A stretch of 64,000 bases of DNA, taken from NCBI GenBank assembly GCA_947095535.1, contig OX352773.1:112512932-112576931 (forward strand). The letters run 5' to 3'. The notes under the pieces were generated by a model. That model was given only the letters and a program-made list of their open reading frames with translations, was not told the origin of the DNA and did no database searches. The stretch comes from Poecilobothrus nobilitatus. Its lineage: Eukaryota; Arthropoda; Insecta; Diptera; Dolichopodidae. The translations under genes and the position numbers were made by a program. Positions 31,321 through 42,219 of this stretch are shown piece after piece. Numbering within the stretch: position 1 is the stretch's first letter; every line of letters starts with the position of its first letter.

Positions 31321-32637
31321 ATCCTAAATTTCTTTTGACCTGAATTATCGGTTTTCTTTGGTACGACTATCAATGGGCTTGAATATCTTGAATTACTTTC
31401 TCGAATAATTCCCTGTTCTTCCATTTCCTTAATCTGTTTTCTAACTTCTTCCTCGTGTTTTGGCGGATATCTATATAACTTTGAATTAATTGACTGTTCC
31501 GTTGTCGTAACTATTTCGTGCTGAATTTCTGTTGTTTTGGTTAACTTATCCCCTTCTTTGAAAAATAAGTGACTGAATCTTTTTACTAATTTTTTTATTT
31601 CTGAGAGTTCTTCTAAATTAAGGTGATCTAACTTTAATACGTTTAAATTAGGATCTACTGTCTCTAAAGTGCATATTTCATTGAATTGGTACGCTGTGTT
31701 CACAAATTTTATATTTTGTTCATTTAAATTAATTATTTCTTGTTCGAAGTCTATTACACTGTCTAAACTTCTTAATAGATCTGCACCTATTATAATTTGA
31801 TATTTTCGGTTAGGTAATTTTTTTACCTTCCATCGTATTAATGCATTAGATAGAGTATTGAATTCTAATGGTGCTACAGTATGGATTTCAAAATTAATTT
31901 GATCTTCACTATTTTTTGTTGAAAAAGAGATTGGTTTTATTTTTATTTCTTTAAAACCTTCTATGTCGTCGTCTATAATACTAAAATTAGAACCTGTATC
32001 AATAAGGGCTAATAATTTTTTATTTTCAATTGTTACGCTAATAATGGGGAGTTCTTCCGAGGCTAATTTAGAAAAAAACGTTAAGTTATTACATTCATTT
32101 TTATTATATTCAGAATTTTTTGTTTGAATATTTTGAACTTCCATTGGTTCTACTTGTCTTTGTCTAGGATAATTCTGTTCATTATGGCGATATTGGCCCG
32201 AATTATTCCTAGAGTTTCCTGACTTTGTATAAAACCTATGGGGTTGATAACTATCTCTATTATTAAAATTATCCCTATAAAAATTATCCTTGTTACTATT
32301 TCGATTAAAGGACTGATTATTACTGCAATTTTTATTATCGAAATTTGAATAATTTTTTGAATTTTTATTATTTTTATAATTGTTTTTATAATTATTATTT
32401 TTGAAATTGCTATTTATATTAGTTTTCTTAAATTCCTGCCTTATACAAGAATCTTCATATCTTCTAATATTCATAATTTCTATTACTTTAGACAAATCAT
32501 TTTCATTATATATTCTATCCAGTAAAGTTCCCTGTGACATTTCTTTTATTGTATTTAATAGAAAACTATCGATATTGCTTAAATCTATATAATTACTATC
32601 ATTATAATATATTTGAAGCTCATCGGCTTTATATTTT
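31305..32637 (-). pseudogene. Errantivirus gag C-terminus, protease and RT start
   Basis: The frame is open from about 32637 (ELQIYYNDSNYIDLSNIDSF) through MSQGTLLDRIYNENDLSKV, then a highly Asn/Lys/Arg-rich stretch without CCHC knuckles, as in errantivirus nucleocapsids. The aspartic protease follows (LALIDTGSNFSIID; IIIGADLLRSLDSVIDF). The RT N-terminal linker comes next (LYRYPPKHEEEVRKQIKEME, SRYSSPLIVVPKK) to FRIVIDY, where the frame stops at 31305. In functional relatives pol is usually reached by frameshifting from gag; here gag, protease and RT start share one frame. Confidence 0.85.
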
Positions 32638-32760
32638 AAATTTTAGATTTGTATAACTAAATCACTTACTAAATTAGTTTACACGGAGGTCTGATATCTT
32701 CCTGTAAATTTCAGCTGGTTCAATTTTTCAGTGTTGACTTGATATCTTGATATCTCCTTT

Positions 32761-33149
32761 TCAGTGTTGACTTGATGAGTTCCCAGTTGTCGGTTGCGGG
32801 ATGTTTATGATGGTATTTTTGGCTTCACCTTGTATTTTTTCATTATATATTGCCCGAACAGCTACTTTTTTGATGTTTGAATCGGTGATATGATTTATGT
32901 AGTATTCGACGCTGTTAACAAATGAATTTATGGTTATGTCACTTGTTCTATTAAAAGGAGACATATGTCTAACTTCTTTCAAAACCCTTTCTTTATAGTG
33001 GTTTTGGGAATCGATTTGCTGGTACTGTTGCAGCTGAGCACATAATAATTCAAGCTGTCTGTTTTGATTTGCTATTTGACTTTGCAGTTGTTGTATGGTC
33101 TCGTTTTGTTGTTGTTCAATGATGTTTTCATTATATTTTGTTGTTCCAT
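32761..33149 (-). pseudogene. gag: Errantivirus gag N-terminal/capsid part
   Basis: A Gln-rich N-terminal helix (NETIQQLQSQIANQNRQLEL) leads into KERVLKEVRHMSPFNRTSDI and the capsid pattern SVEYYINHITDSNIKKVAVR, ..IQGEAKNTIINIPQP. The only nearby ATG (33149) is in another frame, and the capsid frame ends near 32761. A repeated CAGTGTTGACTTGAT word (about 32730 and 32762) marks a local duplication before the next gag block. Confidence 0.7.
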
Positions 33150-33229
33150 GATGTTTCTATTGTTGTCTCGAATATTGTAGATCTTTTGCCACTTTTCATA
33201 AATTGTTTTGGTTTAGTGTTTATAAAATG

Positions 33230-33480
33230 TTTAATTTTTTTTTTTTTTTTTTATTTATTTCACACTATGAACAGTTTTTATTTAATTTTTAATTTTAATT
33301 GTTTAGTGTGTATTAAAGAATTTTTTTAATTTTGCACTATGAACAATTATTTAGTTTATATTGTTATTTTTTTTATTTAATTTTATTTTTAATATTTAGT
33401 GTGTATTAAAAAAAATTTTAATTTTACACTATGAATATACGATTCGTATCACTGGATAATTCGTTAAATTTTTCGTGCCT
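33230..33480 (-). repeat. Leader with degenerate tandem repeats
   Basis: A module with CACTATGAA at one end and TTTAGTGTGTATTAAA inside recurs with starts near 33263, 33335 and 33427 (about 70-90-bp spacing), separated by poly-T. It lies in the untranslated leader of the errantivirus. Confidence 0.6.
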
Positions 33481-33548
33481 TAAGCAGACTCACTTAAGGT
33501 TGTCGAAGAGAAAGTCTTGTTTCACGAAAAAAATTTTATATTTTGAAT

Positions 33549-34044
33549 CAAGACCTAAGTAAACAGGCCAAGAACTGAAAACACATGAATGTAGTTGTGA
33601 GAGAATTCAAATCGATTCTCACGTATTGCGCGTATGAATAATTTAATAATTGATGTGAGTCTCGAATATAGCCATATAAGCGTGTACGAAATTTTAAAGT
33701 ATGAAAGTAGTCTCGACGTATACTATTACGATATTAAGGTAATTTATCTTAAGAAGCTTTTAAAATAAAAAATTTAAAGGAAGACAATTTTTTAAATGCA
33801 TATTTATGAATGAAAATATTATATTTTAAAAAATTTTTCTTTAATGAATTATGTAAAAAAGATGCGACTTTAATTTTCTCTTTGGACCAAATTGAATAAA
33901 GTAAATGGTTTTTGTATTATTTCAAGATTTATAGTCGGCCCCCTATTTTTTTCCATAAGACTACGTGTAAATTTGTTAAAAGCTGGCCCCTTATTAAGCT
34001 TTTACTCTCTGCACTTCATGGCCTGATAATTGATGTGAGTCTCG
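33549..34044 (+). mobile_element. P-like MITE, subfamily A (496 bp), perfect 8-bp TSD
   Basis: TTTTGAAT at 33541-33548 and 34045-34052 flanks an element starting CAAGACCTAAGTAAACAGGC and ending AATTGATGTGAGTCTCG. The two ends are imperfect inverted repeats (shared CAGGCCA-GAA-TG). The right-end word is repeated internally at about 33648-33664. 8-bp duplication fits P or hAT; the THAP-bearing relative at 14005-16559 with the same termini favours P. Confidence 0.92.
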
Positions 34045-34052
34045 TTTTGAAT

Positions 34053-34071
34053 TATCCTACCGACTGCGTCA
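34053..34071 (-). promoter_or_regulatory. Errantivirus primer-binding site (tRNA-Ser-like)
   Basis: The minus strand reads TGACGCAGTCGGTAGGATA directly after the LTR end. Errantiviruses such as 17.6 and 297 use a TGGCGCAGTCGG-type site complementary to tRNA-Ser; one base differs here. Confidence 0.7.
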
Positions 34072-34175
34072 CTTTTGTATTTGCTTTTGCAAATACATAA
34101 AAAAAAATAACAACTATTTTTAAATAAAAACACAACTTATTTAAGTTTTAAAATTTGAATCTTTATTTCGATCTT
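34072..34175 (-). repeat. Remnant of the errantivirus 5' LTR
   Basis: It matches the 3' LTR only over its last 100 bp or so. Beyond 34175 the sequence departs from the LTR and soon becomes I/R1-type LINE. The TATA-containing U3 part is absent. Confidence 0.75.
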
Positions 34176-34193
34176 TAATTCGAATCTTTATCA

Positions 34194-34599
34194 TAGATCG
34201 TATAACACACGTGTAATCTAGTACATGATTCTTGGCGATGGGCCCCATGTCTTACCTACTGCACTTCTGCAGCTCCAGAGCCTTATCGCTTTTTCCTTTT
34301 TCTCATTTAGGTGTTTACTTTACTTGAGCTTTTCATCCAAATACACTCCAAGATATTTTACGTAGTTGGTAAATTCTAATTGTGTATTGTTTATTCGTGG
34401 TGTTTGTGGAAGAGTTCTATCTTTTTCTGCTAAAGAGACATAATTCGGCTTTGCTTGGATTCATTGGACTCGCCCCAATCTATGGTTATGTCGATTGCCC
34501 TTTGCATTGTGTCTATTGTATTGGCCGGCTTGTTTTCGGTAACCAATAGAACCACATAGTCCGCATAGCATAACAGTCTATGGTTATTGGTCGATAGCT
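34194..34599 (-). pseudogene. I/R1-type LINE piece 3: RT catalytic box and thumb
   Basis: The minus strand reads STNNHRLLCYADYVVLLVTE, with YADY where YADD is expected. Then come TIDTMQRAIDITIDW, a CLF-type block, LEFTNYVKYLGVYLDEKLK and GKTWGPSPRIM, ending around an IRSM word. There are several frameshifts. It continues directly from piece 2 across the Harbinger element. Confidence 0.85.
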
Positions 34600-35068
34600 T
34601 TATACCCTATTCACACTACGCGAAAGTAACATGTTATCTGCGTTAACGTGTTACTTAGTTGTTAAAATTGCCAAGTAACTAGAAATTTGTATGAAAAAAA
34701 GTTGTCAAAAGTATTGTGAAAATAACACGTTACTCAGTTTAACATGTTATTTTTCAAGGTTGTATACTTAAATTTTTTGACATAATCGATTTTTATTTCG
34801 ATTCATCAAAGTTTTTTTGAATCTATAACCCTTGGATGACAACTGTCTTGAAATTTGAATCAATTATTTGAATTGGAATCAATCATTATTCGTTGTTTGA
34901 AATATATAAAGGTAAATATTAGAAATATACATTATAATTAATATATAATATATGTAATTATATATTAATTATATATATATTATAATTTTTGAAATATATG
35001 TGTAAAAGTAATGATATATGTACGTGAAATATTAACTAAATTCTTATTTGCAGATGTCTGGAAAAAAA

Positions 35069-35960
35069 GAGTTTTTGGAATAATGAGCAATTCAGAGTTT
35101 TTATTAACATTTGAAAGGAGAAAAAAGAAGATTTAAAAAAAGCAAAAAGGAATTGCCATATTATATTAGAAATTAAAAAACAACTTGAGTTAAATGGAAT
35201 TGAAGCAACCGTCGCTGATATAAAATCAAGGATGCACAACTTAAAATCAAAATATAGGTATGTAATTTTTTTTCAACATATTTTTACAGTAACAAGGATT
35301 ATTTTTAGGAAATAAAAAAAGGATATTTGTCCAACAGAAGGATCACCTTCTGAGTGGGAATTCTTCGATGATATGAAGCATATGCTGGGGTCCAGCAAAT
35401 TTATAAATTCCATTGATTTTATGAACAAAAGCTTTGAAAGTAAAAAAAAATTTTTATAATATATGTATTTATATTGTAAATATATGCATTTATTTCAATG
35501 TTTTTTTTTTTGTAGATTCTACATTCGACATGGTAATAATCACCATCACCAATATTTTCATCTTCATTATCATTACCACCACCAAAACTATCAAAATCAA
35601 AATTCAATTCATTACCACTATCAACAACCAAGTCATCATTTTCAACTACAGTAACAACCACTTTTTCATTATCATCAACATCAACAACCAAATCATTATT
35701 AACATCTACAGTAACATCCAATTCATCATTATCATCTACATCAAGCTCATCTACTGGAAGAAAAAAAGTTAAAAAAAAGCTGTTAATAATGAAGCTTTAA
35801 ATTGCTTAGATTATGGAATAGCGGAAATGAAAAAATTTAGAGAGTTCAATGAGGAAAATTAAAAATGGGAGAAAATGAAAATAAGTTAATATCATTTGAA
35901 GAAAGAAAAACTATAACTTTGGAAAAATTATATGAAGAAACTATTAAATTCAATGAATTA
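35069..35960 (+). pseudogene. Harbinger Myb/SANT-like DNA-binding protein
   Basis: The first coding block (35069-35257) starts with Trp (WNNEQFRVFI) and ends KSRMHNLKSKYR at a GT donor (35258, GTATGT). It has one in-frame TGA near 35110. The next block (about 35328-35455) reads CPTEGSPSEWEFFDDMKHML, typical of the second half of the Myb/SANT module in Harbinger ORF1. A third block after TTTTTTTGTAG (35514) is Ser/Thr/His-rich low complexity, then a charged coiled-coil-like C-terminus (35800-35960). Such proteins assist nuclear import and end binding of the transposase. The frames do not join cleanly. Confidence 0.7.
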
Positions 35961-35963
35961 TTG

Positions 35964-38352
35964 TTAAAAAATTATAAATCCATAAAATGAAATAAAAATT
36001 AACTTACTAAAATATAAACTAATAGCATTTCTTATTGAAATCCCGCTACGTGCATTTAAATTTACAGTTAAATCTGGTTGTGTTCTATTTAATATTCTTT
36101 CTATTTCCACCTGTTGTTGTATCCAATTAGGGTTAACTTTATCTTTTTGGCTATTTAAAAAATTATTTAGGACACAGCAAGCCTTAATTATCATTGTTGT
36201 GTTTTCTATTTTATTATCGAGCCCTTGACCTACTTCAAGCCCGAAAACGTGCATTTAAATGGTCAAACGCATTTTCCACTACTTTTCGATATTTTGCATT
36301 TTGATAAATTGTAGTTAAACAATTTTTTCCGAGTTCGCCTCATCAATTTTGAATGGATAAGGCTTCATTACATATTCAATCAGTTAAACGCCGAATCTGC
36401 TATCAATACTGGAGATATACAAACTGATTTAATTGTTCCCGTATATTGTTGCAGTATGTAGTTATTCATATGATATTTTTTTTAACTCGGATTGCTCGTA
36501 AATCCCAGAATCATTACATCGACCTGGGCAGCCGACATTGATATGCATAAAATCATACTTATAATCTTCAACTGCAAGCAAAATCACGTCTCATTCCCAC
36601 TCACTTCTCAGTTTCGCTGATGATACCAAAATCTGCAAAACTACAACTTCCACTCGTGATTGTGAGTTGTTGCAATATGATCTCAACCAATTTAGTTCAT
36701 GGTGCAGAAACAACAATCTCAAACTAAATGTTAGCAAATGCCTAATTATGAGCTTTTCAAGGTTACGAGCTACCTCAACAATCAATTATGATTACGTCCT
36801 CAACGATGAACTTATTAAAAGAACAGATCGTACTTCTGATTTGGGAGTGATCATTGATAGTAGGTTAGATTTCAAGAGTCACTACAACTCCATAATAAAT
36901 AAAGCTAACTCAACTCTTGGATTTATTATGCGTTGGTCAAAAAGTTTTCTGATCATTTTCCCTATATCACTAAGCAACTTTTTACTACTTATGTAAGACC
37001 TATACTTGAATACTCGAGCCAAGTATGGTCTCCATATCGTGATATAGATATTTCACGTATTAAATCGGTCCAAAAACGATTTCTTCGTTTCGCTTTATGC
37101 AACCTTGCTTGGACTGATCCTATACGTCTTCCTCCATATCAATTAATTAATTTGAATTCGCTCCAGTCACGCCGTCTAGTGGCGGATATCATATTCGTTC
37201 AGCATATAGTTCGCGGTGATATCAACTCCCCCTCTATTCACGAACAAATGAGGTTTAGAGAAAATCTGAATAATTTGAGATCGGTCGAGCCTTTTAATGT
37301 GTCACATCATTCTACAGACTATGGCAAATTTGAGAATATTTCGCGTATGTTAAGAGAGACTAACTCAAGGTCTGAGCTCTTAAATATTAGCGTTAACAAA
37401 TTAACACTGAGAGCCAGACTTTACGCGAGCATGGTTAATTCTCGTAGTCTGCATGATTAGTCTGCCATTTAAATCTAACATCCATGTTAAGTAGTTTCTT
37501 TGTTTTTTTTCTTGTTTCTTATTACCATTAACATCATTACTAACATGAATTAGTAGTTACTAACAGTGGTAATGACCAATTAAATATCTAAGTATCATCA
37601 TTCACTAACATACTATACTAATATACTAACATACTAACCCTTGTAAATGATGACTTTTTCAGTTAATTGTGATAGTTCACTAAATGAACAACATAACTGA
37701 TGCTTGGTTTAAGCAAATGTCTGATACAAAAAAAAAAATAGTTGAATACCATCCTTTAAAATTATAAAAGTCAGTTGCATCTTCCTTGTGGTTTTACTTC
37801 AATATGGCATTCATCTAAAAGTAAATGTATTGTAAATTATTATAACCTATAGCACCGATGCACTGTGGAAAGCCTAATAGCTCAAATCCTTTGATACTTT
37901 TTCTGACCGTTTCAGCAGTTAAGGGATATGAGTTGAGGTATTTTGGTTTTAGCTCTTACTAAATTTCAAAGCAGAAATCCAGAAGTATCTCGCAAACTGT
38001 TGATACGCCAACACCAAATATGTTTGCGATAGTTCTGCATTCTGCTGACGATCCTAACGTATATATTGCAATTGCAATTCTTTTGAATAATGGCTATGGT
38101 TTGACGAAGATGTGTTTCTTCCTTGGCCAAACCAGGAAGTAAACAGCATAGCTCCTAAAAAGCTGAATATACCATTCTCATATTTTCTTTAAAGAAATGT
38201 GCACCGTTATTAAATAGGTGAAATTCAAAAAATTAGCTTAATCTGTCCTAAAATTGTAGAAAAATTAGTTGTAAATTTAACTTTCTTAAAGTGGAGGTAC
38301 TTACTTTTTCCAATATACGAATATTTTGATTTTTTAAATTATTCGAAGCCAT
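35964..38352 (-). pseudogene. Harbinger DDE transposase (DDE_Tnp_4), split by a LINE
   Basis: First exon at 38352-38305 (MASNNLKNQNIRILEK) with donor GTAAGT; an acceptor TTTTAG lies near 38245. Then come FFKENMRMVYSAF, a helix-turn-helix region (AECRTIANIFGVGVSTVCEI), LTAETVRKSIKGFELLGFPQ and the first-Asp region (GAI, D). After the LINE: LAVEDYKYDFMHINVGCPGR, CNDSGIYEQSEL (second Asp), then VMKPYPFKIDEANSE and a VVENAFDHLNARF region (Glu), ending ACCVLNNFLNSQKDKVNP. A 32-bp GT...AG segment (37814-37845) interrupts the first catalytic Asp codon. Frameshifts occur near 38110 and 36400. Confidence 0.85.
36595..37738 (+). mobile_element. 5'-truncated Jockey-like LINE inside Harbinger
   Basis: It begins in the RT catalytic region (SQFRR. 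SFADDTKIC-type sequence at 36605) and runs through thumb (TDRTSDLGVIIDSRLDF), YVRPILEYSSQVWSPYRDID and the ORF2 end at 37460, then a 3' UTR and poly(A) (37728-37738). It is about 95% identical by eye to 12640-13800 and 28 bp shorter at the 3' end. One frameshift lies near 36950. No target duplication is obvious. Confidence 0.9.
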
Positions 38353-38691
38353 TGAAAAAAATTTTAGTAACTTAAAATTAAAAACTTTAGCATTTGTTTT
38401 CTTTTTAGAAGTTTCTTTCTCTCAAGTTTTATATTATTAATTAAACTTGTAATGTCTCCAATTTCATTAATTAAAACATTTCTTTTATTTAGAATATGCA
38501 ATATTAACATATTTTTTTTAGAAATCATTTTTATATTTACCTATGATTTCTGTTGGTAAAGAACATAAATAAAAATTCTAAATCAAACTGCCAAATTTAA
38601 CAACTAAAAACGTAGTCTGAAACGAATTGCTATTAATATGAAATATGACGGCTATAACTTGTTACTTTCGCGTAGTGTGAATAGGGTATTA

Positions 38692-38966
38692 CTAAAAGAT
38701 CATCAACTACTATAAGCCATAGTAACGGGGAGAGGATACCCCCTTGCGGTGTTATTTCTCTCTCCTCTTTAGATTATTTTACTCTTTACAGCCGTACCAA
38801 AGTTAGAAATTGCAGTTCTACTGCTCAACATGGATTTAGTCCACCTGAGCAAAATGTGTTCAATATTTCTACTTTTCATACTTTCTAGTACCTTTTCTAT
38901 TTCAACATTATTAAACGCACCGTCAATGTCGATTAAGCATCCGATGGTTACTTTACCTTTATGAAA
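38692..38966 (-). pseudogene. I/R1-type LINE piece 2: RT palm A to LSP motif
   Basis: The minus strand reads FHKGKVTIGCLIDIDGAFNN (palm A with Asp), VEIEKVLESMKSRNIEHILL and, after one stop, ITPQGGILSPLLWLIVVDDL. It joins piece 1 across the Gypsy element at 38972-45660 and piece 3 across Harbinger. Confidence 0.9.
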
Positions 38967-38971
38967 ACCTT

Positions 38972-39239
38972 TGTAGCGAGTATATATAATATAATTATAA
39001 TATGATTACAACACTGCTACATATCTAATTAATGACAAGAGTACTCACCATCTCTTATCGTACAGATACGAGATGGGAATACTCTCGTCACTGCTCACAA
39101 AATAAAGTGTTATACGCGTACTTTACATAATTTAGCTTTAAGTAATAATTTAAGATATATTGTAAGCTCGCTTTGGTATAAACCTTCCTAAAGGAAAGAT
39201 TAAAATATATAATATAATAAAATACGGAGATACCATACA
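38972..39239 (+). repeat. 5' LTR of the Kabuki/CsRn1-type element
   Basis: TGTAGCGAGTATATATAATA at the start and GGAGATACCATACA at the end. It contains an internal palindromic patch around CTCTTATCGTACAGATACGA. Confidence 0.95.
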
Positions 39240-39256
39240 AACTGGTGACCCTGACA
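39240..39256 (+). promoter_or_regulatory. Primer-binding site, tRNA-Trp-like
   Basis: Shortly after the LTR: ACTGGTGACCCTGAC. TGGTGACCC matches the start of the tRNA-Trp complementary site used by the CsRn1 group. Confidence 0.7.
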
Positions 39257-41318
39257 TATTTTTTTTTTAAAAAAAGCAGTAAATAAATTTAAAAAAATTT
39301 AATGCAAAAATATAAGTTTATAAATTTAGTGTAAAAATATAAACTGTAAATAAATTTAATTCATTAGTGTAATATTTAAAAAAAAAAAATAAACAACAAG
39401 TAATAAAAATGAAATGTTTAGTTATTTCTGAATCAAAAAAATGTGAATCAAAAAAAAAAAAAAAAAAATTTTTAAATCGATATATCTTTTATTCATTTAA
39501 AATAAAAACTGGTACACATTGCCTAGCACGTGTAAATCGATTTAATAAATAAAATTAGCAAACAGAACTTTATAAAACACAAATAAAAGATAAAATCATC
39601 CAAAAAACCATCAAAAGCTTAACGGATCTACCAGATTTTCAACGATTTCTTCTTTCTCTCGTCTGCAAAGAACGTGGCCAGCAGCCAGACGTTAACATAC
39701 CATACACAAATTATATTACATACATTTATAACTCATCAACCAACAGTACCGTCAATCACGCCATTATAGCGTTCAAAGCACATGGTCAGTAACCAGAGTT
39801 TAACGCACATCATAATATAAAAATTATAATACGAAGATATACAAGTACAACAGTCATTAATCTACAATACCATCAATTTACTACATCCAAGGTTAGATTA
39901 ACATCAATCAAGTAAAATAATAACTTAATATAAAAAAATAACCTGTAAGTAATTTAAAATCCTATCTTCATTTGAATATTGTATAATAAATAATTTATTT
40001 TCAATTATAATAATCATAAATTGTTACAACAAGATTACTAACAAAAAAAAATTTATAATATTATATTTAAATTTAGCAAAAGAAAGCAAAAATATATTGT
40101 ACGTATGTACATTTGTATATAGTAAATATATATTATATGTACATATATAATAAAAAAAAAAAAAATATAATATGTAATACATTGATACATAAGTTAAGTA
40201 ATTACTAATTATAAATGTACCAAAAATTAATTCAAACAAAACTAATCACATCAACAAAGAAAAACGATAAGAAACATATATTTATCTTTAAAAACAATTT
40301 TAATAAAAATTTCAAATTCAAACCCAAAAATAATAATAATATGTTTTCAATATAATATAACAGCTGATTTCGATTAAAATTATATACAAAATTAATATGA
40401 TTTCGTTTGAATTTTAAATAACAGATCTTCTCAAAGTTTTTTTCAATTTCAATTTTTTTTTTTAACTTTAATTTTTTTTTTTACAAATATTATTAATATT
40501 ACCAAAATAAAACTAAATAATAAAAATATTACAAATTCCTTTTAAAATAATCCAAAGTTAAATGATTTTAAATTGAATTAATTTTAATGAGCATCACTGC
40601 TTTTCTTTTAAATCACATTGAAAAATATATTAATTGAATGTAAGATATTGGACAAAATTATTTTTTATATAATATATATATAAAAAAAGAAAGACAAAAA
40701 AAAAAAAAGAATATTTTTAACTAATATTATAAAATTTATACTTTATACTAAAATTGATTTTTTGAATTATTGTTTTGATATTTTGATTATTTCGAATGTT
40801 TGGTATTCTCAGTTCGTAAAAAAAATTTTTATTTTCGTATGTTCTTCATACATACATACATGCCATTTACCTTTTGTTTTATATCTTTCATACTCTTATC
40901 TGCCCGCATGTAGAAAATTTTATTATTAACTTATTAATATATTGATAAAATGATAAAATATTTGTTAATTACATTTTTAATATCATAAATTCCATAATTA
41001 TATAATAAAAAATTTTTTTTTTCAATTTTCATTTAGCATTTTTTTTTTAACAATTTTAAAATAAATATATTACACACACATGAACTTATATCAAATTATC
41101 CTGTAATTTAGAGCATTTTCAATAATAATAATTTTATCATAATACTATAACCCATATTTTTATTCAAAGAAAATTTATAAAATAGCATATATTATTACAA
41201 TTACATATATTCACAAAAATTATTTTTCATCTACTTTATGTTTGAAAACTTACAATACAAAAAACAATACATAGGTATCTTTTCAATTATTTACTTTATT
41301 AAAATAAAATTTAACATC
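39257..41318 (+). other. Unusually long AT-rich leader
   Basis: About 2.1 kb of A/T-rich DNA between PBS and gag with no credible ORF (open frames at 40024-40239 minus are low-complexity). The leader is long for a 6.7-kb Gypsy element. Confidence 0.7.
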
Positions 41319-42219
41319 ATGTCTAATGAAGATAAAAATTTCAATGATCTACCCGCTACATTAACTATGGCGAGTACTTCAAATGAAACAATTGATCTCA
41401 CACAATACATAGCCACACTTAAAATTCCTTCATTTTCGTCTACCAGACCTGATCTGTGGTTTGTCCAAGTAGAAACCCAATTCAAAATAAAAAATATATC
41501 ATCGTCGAACACCAAATACGACTATTTCGTAGGAAGCCTTCCCACAGAAACTATGGAATTAGTGTCGGACTTTATATTAAATCCATCAATTATAAATAAA
41601 TACGAAAATCTAAAAAAGCTCTTATTAGCAAGAAGTAGGGACTCGGAAGAACGTAGGCTTGACACGCTGTTACATAAAGTAGAATTAGGTGATTCCACAT
41701 CTTCAGAATTATATAGAAGAATGGTGTCCTTGGCAGGAGGGAACAGTTTAGTTAACGAACCATTATTAAAGAAACTATGGTTAGATAAACTGCCTGCTAC
41801 GATTCAAACGTGTTTAATTGCTATAGATTCCTCAACTGAAGCGGAGGAGCTATTTAACATAGCAGATAAAATTTGTGACTCAACATCGACTTGCGCATCT
41901 AAAATTTCTGCAGTTAGAAACCCCAATCATAACGAAAACCATTTTAATGAGCTAGAAAGACGCATTAGGAAATTATAAATAGAAAATTCAAGATTAAGGA
42001 GCAGAAGTTCTTCAAGAAACAGAAGTTTCTCAAAAAATATAAACTTTCCAAAAAATAGACGATCCGATAATAACACTAGCTCAATTAACTCAGATATTTG
42101 TTGGTACCATAGAAAATTTAGTAAAAAAGCCCAACGTTGTGAGCCTTTCTGTGAAAATTATGACGCCAAACTAAATAATGATAATTCAAAAAACGGGTTA
42201 AATAACGTCCACGAAAATT
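41319..42219 (+). pseudogene. gag: Gag of the Kabuki/CsRn1-type element
   Basis: The Met at 41319 starts MSNEDKNFNDLP. The capsid has the family pattern IPSFSSTRPDLWFVQVETQF, ..SNTKYDYFVGSLPTE, ..RSRDSEERRLDTLLHK, ..LPATIQTCLIA. An in-frame TAA (41976-41978) follows ERRIRKL, and the same frame continues through an Arg/Ser-rich stretch to ICWYHRKFSKKAQRCEPFCE, the atypical CHCC zinc motif. The frame ends near 42219 and protease is in the +1 frame. Confidence 0.9.

Larger units (their letters stand above)
27046..34175 (-). mobile_element. Errantivirus-type Ty3/Gypsy element (gag-pol-env), 5' LTR truncated
   Basis: Minus-strand order: LTR remnant, tRNA-Ser-like PBS, leader, gag, protease-RT-RNase H-integrase, env, 3' LTR. 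A Gly-rich fusion peptide after a basic cleavage site in env, and a gag without zinc knuckles, are errantivirus traits (gypsy/17.6 group). A P-like MITE sits in the leader at 33549-34044. The element lies in the I/R1-type LINE. The U3 half of the 5' LTR is missing. Confidence 0.9.
34603..38688. mobile_element. PIF/Harbinger DNA transposon (4,086 bp, TTA TSD)
   Basis: TIRs TACCCTATTCACACTACGCG AAAGTAAC (34603-34630) and their inverse (38661-38688) are perfect over 28 bp. TTA flanks both ends (34600-34602 and 38689-38691). It encodes the two expected proteins convergently: a Myb/SANT-like protein on plus and a DDE transposase on minus. A Jockey-like LINE interrupts the transposase at about 36595-37738. 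Confidence 0.95.

Noticed and set aside
35419..35772. Asp/Val-rich and Ile/Thr-rich ORFs on both strands
   Set aside because: Produced by CAT/TCA-type triplet repeats within the third block of the Harbinger Myb-like gene.
36580..37745. Target duplication for the Jockey copy in Harbinger
   Set aside because: CACGTCTCATT and TAGTTGAATA flanks show no convincing repeat.
39421..39480. Possible tRNA or small RNA gene near the Gypsy PBS
   Set aside because: No cloverleaf or internal promoter could be seen; poly(A) runs only.
40024..40239. 71-codon minus ORF
   Set aside because: Tyr/Phe/Ile-rich translation of AT-rich leader DNA.
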